Assembly (NCBI GenBank): GCA_965238265.1
Contig: OZ250185.1
Span: forward strand, 4,319,038 to 4,383,037
Source of the DNA: JAJDUF01 sp965238265
GTDB lineage: Bacteria > Chloroflexota > UBA11872 > UBA12225 > JAJDUF01
Length of the DNA: 64,000 nucleotides
Direction: 5' to 3'
A program made the translations under genes and the position numbers. The notes beneath the pieces were generated by a model, which was given only the letters and a program-made list of their open reading frames with translations, did not search any database and was not told where the DNA came from. Below are positions 16,255-23,460 of the stretch, piece after piece (within the stretch, counting starts at the first letter, position 1; each line of letters starts with the position of its first letter).

Positions 16255-17478
16255 TCAGGCATTAAGTGCAGCCAGTTCTTCACCGAGATCGAGAGGCACT
16301 ATGCCGGCCTCGCCCCGGTCGGATAGGTGGTGACTGGCGGCAAGCTCTTCCGCTAACTGGCGTGCCTCAAGACGATCTGCACGCAGAAAACGTGCATACT
16401 GCCCCTCGCTGAGATCGCCCCGCTCAAAGGCCTCCGTAGCAAGGTAGAGGTAGCGCGTGGGAAGCGCAGAGTCGCTCGCTCGATGCTGAGGTAACTGTAG
16501 GATTGCTTGCGCTTCGCGCACGCGGAAGCCGCGGTCCTGTAGACGGCCCCAGGTTCCCAGCCTCACGAGCCGTAGGTCCTCGAGACGCCTCGTAAGGGCT
16601 TCGAGGGAGGTGAAGTAGTAATGGGCGAGGATACAGAGGTCTGCCGGGGTAACGCGCCCGTCCCGACTCCGGTGTAATTCATGGTAACGTCGCCTCAGTC
16701 CGGCTGCCGGCATGAGGAACGCCCAGGCGAAGGTGTCGGCAAAGCGTTCCTGCCTCGGATGGCGATGGTACCGCCCGAGGAGAGAAACCTGCGGTACATA
16801 GCGCGCGGTGAGGAAGTGACCGTAGTCGTGGGCGAGGGACATGCGCCGACGTTCTTCGGGGTGCTTTCGATTGACGGCAACGCATCCCCCTAAATGCTCC
16901 GTATAGGCAAACATGGCGGCGACCGGTGAAGGTAGCTCCATGTAGAAGATACGCAGGCCAACGTCGTTCTCCAGCACCTCGCGCAGGTTGAGCAGTGGAC
17001 CATCGCCAAGTCCCAGCCGATTGCGCTCTGCAGTGGCAACGTCCTCGGCAACGTCTTCTGGTGCAGTCCTGCTCATCTCATAAGGGGGTGGATACCTTCG
17101 CGACAGGGGAGCGCCCCGGACACGCTCAAGCTCCAAGTAGTCTTCGCAGAGACGCTGGAACTCCGAAATGTACGGACGCAACTCTGGCTCCACCGAATTG
17201 TGCGGCGCTAACGCAGCACGCAATTGTACAACGAACGCCGGCAAGGGTGCGCTCCGCCGCAGAAACTCGCTCACGCTCCGTCCGTAATAGGAGGCCAGGT
17301 CTATTAGCTCGACCGGTCGGATGCGCCGCTGTCCTTTCTCGATAGCCGTAATGGTCGTTCGCGCGACACCGAGATGGTCCGCAGCGTCTTGCTGAGTCAA
17401 GCCTCTCGCCTTGCGTCCGTCCCGCAGTCGCTGACCGAGGTCCTTCGGATCAATCGAGTGCAGGGCATCCTTATCCAT
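16255..17478 (-). CDS. XRE-family regulator fused to an ImmA/IrrE-type metallopeptidase
   Basis: A 407-residue two-domain protein. Residues 12-66 form a helix-turn-helix (GQRLRDGRKARGLTQQDAA, then TITAIEKGQR). The C-terminal domain has the zinc motif SLAHDYGHFL (H217, H221), where aspartate stands in for the usual glutamate of HExxH, followed by RFADTFAWAFLMP, the third metal-ligand helix of the family. Such proteins sense stress or an invader and cleave a repressor. The start at 17478 has TGAGGGGAG upstream, whose TGA is the stop of the QueC-like gene; the two genes are 12 bases apart. It probably regulates the operon. Confidence 0.85.
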   Translation of the reverse strand: MDKDALHSIDPKDLGQRLRDGRKARGLTQQDAADHLGVARTTITAIEKGQRRIRPVELIDLASYYGRSVSEFLRRSAPLPAFVVQLRAALAPHNSVEPELRPYISEFQRLCEDYLELERVRGAPLSRRYPPPYEMSRTAPEDVAEDVATAERNRLGLGDGPLLNLREVLENDVGLRIFYMELPSPVAAMFAYTEHLGGCVAVNRKHPEERRRMSLAHDYGHFLTARYVPQVSLLGRYHRHPRQERFADTFAWAFLMPAAGLRRRYHELHRSRDGRVTPADLCILAHYYFTSLEALTRRLEDLRLVRLGTWGRLQDRGFRVREAQAILQLPQHRASDSALPTRYLYLATEAFERGDLSEGQYARFLRADRLEARQLAEELAASHHLSDRGEAGIVPLDLGEELAALNA

Positions 17479-17490
17479 CGAAGACTCCCC

Positions 17491-18948
17491 TCAGCTCATA
17501 CGGAGCGCGAGACGGTCCGGTACTTGCTGGGAGAAGCGTTGCCCCTCCTCGCAGTAGCGGCGATACAGATTGACGATTCCAGGTTGGACGAGCAATGGTG
17601 GCTCTCCCAATGATTCCAGGACCTCTGCAATCTCGAAGAGCTGTGGATAGGCCCGACTGAGAGCAGACCAGGGGTCACGCATGGCCAGCGCCCGCTGAAG
17701 AAGCGCTACTTGGTGATCTATCGCCTGCCATGGCCACACATGCTCTTTCTGACTGCGAGAGTCTGTTGCAGCGGGGTGCGTAGCCGTGAGGTCGTGCTGA
17801 TAGCGTGTAGCCGGCTCCGCGGCCTCCAGGCCTGCCGCGTGCAGGGCTTGCCGCCGAAGCAGACATGATGTGCAGTAGCCGCAGTGATCCTTGTCTGCCC
17901 GACGCAGCAATGGGAATCCGTCACACGAGCCAGTCAGTCTAATGAGGTCTCGAAGCCGGGAACCTCGCAGAGCCTCGCAAATTTGCCCCTTGGTACGGAA
18001 GAGGTAAGGATTGCGAATCTCAAACTGGTGCCCGACCACCGTGCTGATAAACTCGCTCATCCCAGCGAGAAAGAGCGGACTCGTGGCACGGGTATTGTGA
18101 GCACCGACTTGGGCCGCGGTGTAGGGCAGGCTTATTGCTCCCACCCCGTTCTCATACACATAGAGTTCTTTTGCACCGGCCATAAGCGCGGTTACTGCTC
18201 CGAGCACCTGGAACACGAAGCCGCGGGACCGCTGGTTTGGCTCATCAGTGCCACCCATCTGATCTCGCCGGAGAAGCCCGAGAGGAACAGCCACGTGAAT
18301 GATGTTGTCTCCTCTCAATCGCCGAATATCCTGTACCAACTCGCGCTGCCTGGAGCCGAGGCGTGAGTTCGTAGTCGCAGAGAATAGCACCAGACTACAT
18401 TGAGGCCGCTGCTCTAGTTCTTCAGAAACTCTTACGAACGAATCCAGTCCACCGCTGAACAGCGCAGTGGTCACAGGTGGCTGAGGTGGCGTTGAAAAGA
18501 GAAAGTTGGCAGTTTCTGAGGGTCGTCCTTCTCCACGACGAGCACGAAAGTGGAGGGACCACTCGTCATCGGTCAAGAACCACAATAATTCACTCAGCCT
18601 TGAGGTGATCAATTGGTCTTGCCATCTCTCGGGGTCACGAAGCGGGAGAGAGATACTGATCTGCCGCGTCCAGTTCAGATGGTAGTGATCTGGATTTTCC
18701 TTCTTGCGACGGCAAAGACGGTCAGCCACATAAATAGCCAATGCAATGTCGGTCAGGTCGGCAAGTACCGGATCAAGGACGGTAGAAAATGCCCTCGCTA
18801 TAGGCTGATCATCTATGTAGTAGCGATTACCGGGCGCTACACGCAGCTTGGGTTTTCCTACTCCCGTATGGACATATCCGTCATCGGTCAGGGTAAGGTT
18901 GTGAGCAGTGGGTGCCGCAACACTGGTATCACTCATGAAATAGCCCAT
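17491..18948 (-). CDS. QueC-like ATPase (7-cyano-7-deazaguanine synthase fold) with N-terminal extension
   Basis: A 485-residue protein. Residues 1-155 are an extension not found in housekeeping QueC. Then comes the PP-loop SGGLDS (165-170), RSRGFVFQVLG, YVYENGVGAISLP and the complete zinc knuckle of QueC: C342, C356, C359, C362 in DHCGYCTSC. This is the layout of defence-associated QueC-like proteins such as QatC, which are thought to transfer a modified base or activate a carboxylate on a partner. It starts inside the stop codon of the upstream gene (TGATG), so translation is coupled. Its partners are not those of Qat: no QatA ATPase and no TatD nuclease lie nearby. Confidence 0.8.
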   Translation of the reverse strand: MGYFMSDTSVAAPTAHNLTLTDDGYVHTGVGKPKLRVAPGNRYYIDDQPIARAFSTVLDPVLADLTDIALAIYVADRLCRRKKENPDHYHLNWTRQISISLPLRDPERWQDQLITSRLSELLWFLTDDEWSLHFRARRGEGRPSETANFLFSTPPQPPVTTALFSGGLDSFVRVSEELEQRPQCSLVLFSATTNSRLGSRQRELVQDIRRLRGDNIIHVAVPLGLLRRDQMGGTDEPNQRSRGFVFQVLGAVTALMAGAKELYVYENGVGAISLPYTAAQVGAHNTRATSPLFLAGMSEFISTVVGHQFEIRNPYLFRTKGQICEALRGSRLRDLIRLTGSCDGFPLLRRADKDHCGYCTSCLLRRQALHAAGLEAAEPATRYQHDLTATHPAATDSRSQKEHVWPWQAIDHQVALLQRALAMRDPWSALSRAYPQLFEIAEVLESLGEPPLLVQPGIVNLYRRYCEEGQRFSQQVPDRLALRMS

Positions 18949-19559
18949 CAGCCGATTGGCTCGTTAAGCAGTGATGCCGTCGAGCGGCGATATGACCGTC
19001 GCACAGAGGGCGCACGCAGACCTTTGCCGGTCGGGTCGCGGACGAGTCTTTCTGCCAGTTCGCGTACATATGGGGCTAAGGCTGCCTTACAAGCATTCTC
19101 CTCTTGGAGAGCAGCCCCGTGGTCTGCGAACCGCTGACCAACAAGATACGGCCGGGCACGACCGAAAAGATAGTGGTCGACTAGTCTCGTCAAGAAACGT
19201 TCGGATACGGCTGTCGCCGGCTCAATGATCGTGGTGGAGTTCTGTCGCACTTCAACAATAAGGGTGTCTACTGCCTCTGCCGCTAGCCTAGTGTGTAGGT
19301 GGCCGCCAAATTCGCGCGTGACGGTACGCACCTCCCGAATGGCTGCGAGCGCGGAGATGTCTCCATTGCAGACCAGTTGAACAATTGTGCTCAGGTTATC
19401 GTGGCCTGGCAGTCCCCCGCCATCACGCAAGCTCTTCGCCAGTGCTTTCAGAATAGGGCCACGCATCTCAGCTGCGGAGGCAGCCCCTCCGGCGTACATG
19501 CGGGTAGCACCGTACCACCCTCTTTTTGCAGAGCGTTCGATGACGTCTAGGTCAGGCAT
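18948..19559 (-). CDS. Unknown protein, first gene of the QueC-like operon
   Basis: A 203-residue protein I do not recognise. It begins MPDLDVIERSAKRGWYGAT, has a glycine and alanine-rich segment (MYAGGAASAAEMRG), several helical stretches and a conserved-looking ERFLTRLVDHYLFGRARPYLVG, and ends in a basic region (SVRRSYRRS). No membrane span or signal. Start 19559 has GGGAGG upstream and a promoter 27-55 bases upstream. It overlaps the QueC-like gene by one base, so the two products are made together. It could be the substrate of the QueC-like enzyme, as in QueC-linked defence systems, but nothing in the sequence proves that. Confidence 0.7.
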   Translation of the reverse strand: MPDLDVIERSAKRGWYGATRMYAGGAASAAEMRGPILKALAKSLRDGGGLPGHDNLSTIVQLVCNGDISALAAIREVRTVTREFGGHLHTRLAAEAVDTLIVEVRQNSTTIIEPATAVSERFLTRLVDHYLFGRARPYLVGQRFADHGAALQEENACKAALAPYVRELAERLVRDPTGKGLRAPSVRRSYRRSTASLLNEPIG

Positions 19560-19585
19560 GGCTGTGGACTCCCTCCCACGAGACT

Positions 19586-19614
19586 ATCCTACCGGATCAT
19601 TCTGACAATGTCAA
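19586..19614 (-). promoter_or_regulatory. Promoter and operator-like palindrome of the QueC-like operon
   Basis: Read on the minus strand: TTGACA (19609-19614), 17 bases, TAGGAT (19586-19591). The -35 box is inside the palindrome TGACATTGTCA, which would let a dimeric regulator such as the operon's own XRE protein block it. The start codon is about 27 bases downstream. Confidence 0.65.
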
Positions 19615-19710
19615 CAGATAGTGACTCCCCAACCCATTATGTCAGGATACTCGTAGCCACACGCCCGCTCAACGTATGGGGCTGTGAGCATGGACTGGTC
19701 GAGGGTGTGG

Positions 19711-20118
19711 CTAGGGGGAGGGGTGGCGGACAGAGGGCGGCCACTTCCCCGCGACCGCGTAGGCTTCGTCCTCCCCCGGCCAGGGTGGCATGGTGATGCC
19801 GAGTGCAGCGAGCGGCTCAGGACCAAACGAGCGAAACTGGAAGTGGGTGCCCAAGGGGATGGTGAGGCACACGCCAGGCGCTACGGCGACTACCTCTTCC
19901 TGCTCGTTCAGCTTGCGCCACATTTCGCCGCGACCACGCAGGAAGTACCAGATTTCCTCGACCGTGCGGTGTGCCACCGGAGCCGATGTCTGGCCGGGCG
20001 CCAGCTCGAAGTGCGCCATGCTGCCCCTATGTAGCCCCAGCAAGATACGCACATCCGAGCCGTCCGGCGCGACAACATCCGGGGCAGTGGGCAAGCGCTT
20101 GGTGTGAAAGCTCGTCAC
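19711..20118 (-). CDS. Cupin-domain protein
   Basis: A 135-residue cupin. Motif 1 appears as APVAHRTVEEIWYFLRGRGEMW and motif 2 as GVCLTIPLGTHFQFRSFG, so the metal-binding histidines and glutamate are present. It lies 14 bases after the sulfatase stop on the same strand and probably belongs to its transcript. A sugar or organic-acid binding or isomerising role fits the neighbourhood, but the substrate is unknown. The upstream ribosome-binding site is weak, so expression probably depends on translation of the sulfatase. Confidence 0.75.
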   Translation of the reverse strand: MTSFHTKRLPTAPDVVAPDGSDVRILLGLHRGSMAHFELAPGQTSAPVAHRTVEEIWYFLRGRGEMWRKLNEQEEVVAVAPGVCLTIPLGTHFQFRSFGPEPLAALGITMPPWPGEDEAYAVAGKWPPSVRHPSP

Positions 20119-20132
20119 GACGGTGCTCTCGG

Positions 20133-21455
20133 TTACGTCACCAGCGGCGACGTGACATCGTCCCGCCGCGAGGTGTCGTCGAGTGACCGCTGTTCGCGCA
20201 GCAGCTCCGATAGCTCCTGCACGATGTCGGCGTGCTCCGCAGCCAGCTCCCGCTCTTCATATGGGTCATCGGCGATGTTGAACAGTTCAACCTGACGCTC
20301 ATCGTCCTCGTGAACGATCAGCTTCCAGTTGCCGGCGCGCGCACCCAGCCGCGTGCCGCCGCGGAAGTTCCAAAAGAGCGTGCGGTCGGCCGGGGTCTCC
20401 GCCGTTCCTGCGATCAAGGGCCAGATGTCCACGCCATCCCACTGCGGGTCGCGTTGCGGCGTGGCGCCGAGCAGGCGGCTGAAGGTCGGCATCCAGTCCA
20501 CGACGTGGATCGGCTGCGCCATCGTTCCGGCTGCCAGGTGGCCGCGCCAGTTGATGACCGTCGGCGTGCGAATACCCCCCTCGTAAAGCTGGGCTTTGAT
20601 GCCGCGAAACGGGAGGTTCGATCCCAGCCGCGGGGACGCTTCCTGCCAGCCCGGATACCGGTCCGTGCCGTGGAGGGGACACTCGTTGATCGCGCCGTTG
20701 TCGGAAGAGAAGACGATGATCGTATTATCCCGCTGGCCGGTTGCCTCCAGCAACTCGACAAGCTGTCCGATGGCCGCATCCATGTGGCTGGCGTAGGCCG
20801 CGTACTTCTTGAAGGACCCCTCTTTCAGCGGGTCTGCGTCGAAATGCTCAAACCAGTAGCGGTCGAGCCAGGGCTGGGGCGGCTTGATGGGCACGTGGAC
20901 GGCGGTGAAGGGGACGTAACAGAACCAGGGCCGGTCGCGGCTCTCGATCCAGTCCCGGGCGGCGTGGGCGATGAGGTCCGTCACGTGCCCGGTCTCTTCG
21001 ATCAACTCGCCGTTGCGGTGCCAGGTGACGGAAAACTCGCCCCGCTTGTAGCGATGGTTATACGGGTCAACGCCGCCGGCCAGGCTGCCGTAGCCGGTAT
21101 TGAAGCCGTAGGCCTGGGGGCCGAACTGCGGTGCCGAACCGAGGTGCCACTTGCCGAACAGCCCGGTGTCGTATCCCTCGTCGCGCAGCACGGTGGCCAG
21201 GGTGGGGTAGCTATCCGGCAGGACGGGCGCGTTCGAAGGTACGGTGGCGTGGGCGCCAAAACGCCCCGGATGCCGGCCGGTGAGCAGCGACGTGCGGGTG
21301 GGCGTACACATCGGGCAGACGTAGTGCTGGGTCAACTCCACGCCTCCCTGTACCAGCCGGTCAATGTTCGGCGTGCGGATCGAAGAGCCGTGGCAGCTCA
21401 CGTCTCCCCAGCCGAGGTCATCAGCGAGGATGTACAAGACGTTCGGCCTGCTCAT
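20133..21455 (-). CDS. Arylsulfatase / sulfatase family protein
   Basis: A 440-residue type I sulfatase. The start MSRPNVLYILADDLGWGD carries the metal-binding aspartates (D12, D13). C50 in MCTPTRTSLLTGR is the C-x-P-x-R cysteine that is converted to formylglycine. Further expected elements are YPTLATVLRDEGYDTGLFGKWHLG, SSDNGAINE (metal-binding D and N) and the C-terminal GNWKLIVHE with PYEERELA. No signal peptide follows from the start chosen at 21455 (AGGAGG upstream); a longer frame to 21608 would add a hydrophobic N-terminus but lacks a ribosome-binding site. It removes sulfate from carbohydrates or aryl esters. Confidence 0.85.
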   Translation of the reverse strand: MSRPNVLYILADDLGWGDVSCHGSSIRTPNIDRLVQGGVELTQHYVCPMCTPTRTSLLTGRHPGRFGAHATVPSNAPVLPDSYPTLATVLRDEGYDTGLFGKWHLGSAPQFGPQAYGFNTGYGSLAGGVDPYNHRYKRGEFSVTWHRNGELIEETGHVTDLIAHAARDWIESRDRPWFCYVPFTAVHVPIKPPQPWLDRYWFEHFDADPLKEGSFKKYAAYASHMDAAIGQLVELLEATGQRDNTIIVFSSDNGAINECPLHGTDRYPGWQEASPRLGSNLPFRGIKAQLYEGGIRTPTVINWRGHLAAGTMAQPIHVVDWMPTFSRLLGATPQRDPQWDGVDIWPLIAGTAETPADRTLFWNFRGGTRLGARAGNWKLIVHEDDERQVELFNIADDPYEERELAAEHADIVQELSELLREQRSLDDTSRRDDVTSPLVT

Positions 21456-21611
21456 CGAGCCTCCTGGTCCGGCCATAGCACTGAGCGCAGGCGTAGGCCG
21501 CCGGATTAAGTCTCTTGCGGGTGATAAGCGATATAGTATAGCCGCGAGCAATGGCCCCGACGGAACGTGAGCGCAGGACTGGGAGATGAGTGGCCGGAGG
21601 GATAGCATCCG

Positions 21612-22742
21612 ATGAACCCGGGAAGGATCGAATCCGTCCGTATCCGTGGCTTCCGGTCGCTGGCGGACATTGAGCTATCGGAGTTGCCTATGGCGACGGT
21701 TTTGATCGGCGCCAACGGCTCGGGCAAGTCCAACTTCGTTCGCTTCTTCGAGCTGCTGACCTGGATGTTGGGAGCGCGGCGGCTCGCCGAGTTCATTGAG
21801 CGGCAGGGCGGCGCCGACGACCAATTGTTCGGTGGCAACCGTCTGACCCCACGCCTGGAGGCTGAGGTCGCGCTACGCACGGATAGCGGCCGGAACGACT
21901 ATCGGTTCGCGCTTACCTATGCTCACCCTGATCGCCTCTTCTTTACCGAGGAGTCTTTCCGCTTGAGGCGCGGTGGCTCTCCAGCGGAGGCGCAGTGGGT
22001 ACATCTTGGCAGCGGGCAGCGGGAAGCCCAGATCATCGGGGCGGCGCGCCCCCGAGAAGAATATGATTTCAACCAAGTCACCGCTTGGTTGATTGTAGGT
22101 CTGCTCCGCAATTGCGCCGTCTATCAGTTTCACGATACCTCCGACAACTCGAACTTCAAGCAGCGATGGGACGTGGAGGACAATAACTATCTTCGCCGTG
22201 ACGGCGGCAACCTGGCGGCGGTGCTGTACCGGTTGGAGCGGGAAGATGTACGGCGATACGAGGTCATCTGTCGTCACATCGGGCGAGTGTTGCCGGGTTT
22301 TGATCGCTTTGTGTTGGAGGAGAGCTACGGAAAGGTGTTGCTGCGCTGGCAGGCCAAAGGGACGGACAAGACCTTTGGGGCGCATCTCACATCCGACGGC
22401 TCGCTGCGGTTCTTCGCCCTAGTGACACTGCTCAACCTTCCCCCGGAGATGCTGCCCGGCGTACTCCTGCTGGATGAGCCGGAGCTTGGCCTGCATCCGG
22501 CGGCGATCACCTTGATCGGTGGCATGATTAAGGCACTGGCTACGGAGCGGCAGATTATTGTGGCCACACAATCACCGCTGCTGGTGGACGCGTTCGATCT
22601 CGACGAGATTTTCGTGTTGGATTTGCAGGACGGCCGGACGGAGATTCGCAAGCTGGACCCTGGTAAGTACCAGCAATGGCTCGACGATAGCTCCACCCCC
22701 GGACAACTCTGGCAGAAGAATCTGCTTGGAGGACGGCCGTGA
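21612..22742 (+). CDS. AAA family ATPase (OLD/RecF-like), AbiL-type pair
   Basis: A 376-residue SMC/OLD-type ATPase. Seen: RIRGFRSLADIELSEL at the N-terminus, Walker A GANGSGKS (33-40), the signature region LTSDGSLRFFALVTLL, Walker B GVLLLDEPELGLHP and the switch motif IIVATQSPLLVDAF. It is followed, with a four-base GTGA overlap, by a DUF4276-type gene. That gene pair, ATPase plus a TOPRIM-like partner, matches AbiL-style abortive infection and other split-OLD defence systems. Start ATG 21612 has GGAGGG upstream. Local GC is lower than in the sulfatase, consistent with transfer. Confidence 0.8.
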   Translation: MNPGRIESVRIRGFRSLADIELSELPMATVLIGANGSGKSNFVRFFELLTWMLGARRLAEFIERQGGADDQLFGGNRLTPRLEAEVALRTDSGRNDYRFALTYAHPDRLFFTEESFRLRRGGSPAEAQWVHLGSGQREAQIIGAARPREEYDFNQVTAWLIVGLLRNCAVYQFHDTSDNSNFKQRWDVEDNNYLRRDGGNLAAVLYRLEREDVRRYEVICRHIGRVLPGFDRFVLEESYGKVLLRWQAKGTDKTFGAHLTSDGSLRFFALVTLLNLPPEMLPGVLLLDEPELGLHPAAITLIGGMIKALATERQIIVATQSPLLVDAFDLDEIFVLDLQDGRTEIRKLDPGKYQQWLDDSSTPGQLWQKNLLGGRP

Positions 22743-23359
22743 TCCGGCTGGCTATTTCGGTAGAAGGGCAAACGGAAGAGGAATTCGTCAACAAGGTTCT
22801 CGCGGATCATCTGCGGCCGAAGGGCGTGGCACCGCAACCGATTCTACTCGGTGGGAGCGGTGGTGACGTGACCGTAGAACGGCTCGCGCGGGACATGGCG
22901 AATTTGATCTGGTCTTTCGACATCGTAACATCGCTGGTTGATTTCTACGGGTTTCGTGGGAAGGGTAGTGCAACAGTTGACGAGTTGGAAAAGATCATAG
23001 ACGAAAAGGTCAACGACAATATAGGACGTTCCCGGGATCAATCGCGAGTATTCCCCTATGTCCAGCAACACGAATTCGAGGGGCTACTGTTCTCGGCCGT
23101 GAGCGCTTTTGCGGGCTTGATTGACGTACCGGATGGTGCGGTGGAGGTACTGAGGGAAATCCGCTTGCGGTTCTCGACTCCCGAGGACATCAACGACAGC
23201 AGTGATACGGCTCCGAGCAAACGCATCGTGGAGTTGATACCTCGGTACCAAAAAGTTGTTGATGGCCCCTTGCTGGTCGAGGAAATAGGCTTGGAGGCAA
23301 TCCGCGCCGAGTGCCCGCGGTTCAACGCATGGGTGACGCGCTTGGAGTCTCTGGGGTAA
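22739..23359 (+). CDS. DUF4276-like protein, partner of the AAA ATPase
   Basis: A 206-residue protein. The N-terminus IRLAISVEGQTEEEFVNKVL and the central LVDFYGFRGKG with QQHEFEGLLF match the DUF4276 pattern, in which the glutamate of VEGQTE and the aspartate of VDFYG sit where TOPRIM nucleases bind metal. It starts with GTG 22739 inside the stop of the ATPase gene (GTGA), so the two are made together. It is the likely nuclease or effector, with the ATPase as sensor. A sampled 60-base line is 45% GC, well below the surrounding genes. Confidence 0.75.
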   Translation: MIRLAISVEGQTEEEFVNKVLADHLRPKGVAPQPILLGGSGGDVTVERLARDMANLIWSFDIVTSLVDFYGFRGKGSATVDELEKIIDEKVNDNIGRSRDQSRVFPYVQQHEFEGLLFSAVSAFAGLIDVPDGAVEVLREIRLRFSTPEDINDSSDTAPSKRIVELIPRYQKVVDGPLLVEEIGLEAIRAECPRFNAWVTRLESLG

Positions 23360-23460
23360 TCCGCTGGTGCCGAGATAACCGAGGCGAGAGACGCCTGCTG
23401 ACAAGAGCTTCAGGAGTTGATGACCATAAGTGAAGGCAGCGGCGACACGGGAGGATGGCG

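Noticed and set aside
18613..19137. Plus-strand ORFs in the QueC-like operon
   Set aside because: Antisense to the unknown protein and QueC-like genes; no ribosome-binding sites.
21532..21537. TATAGT as -10 box for the AAA ATPase gene
   Set aside because: No acceptable -35 hexamer at 16-18 bases; too weak to call.
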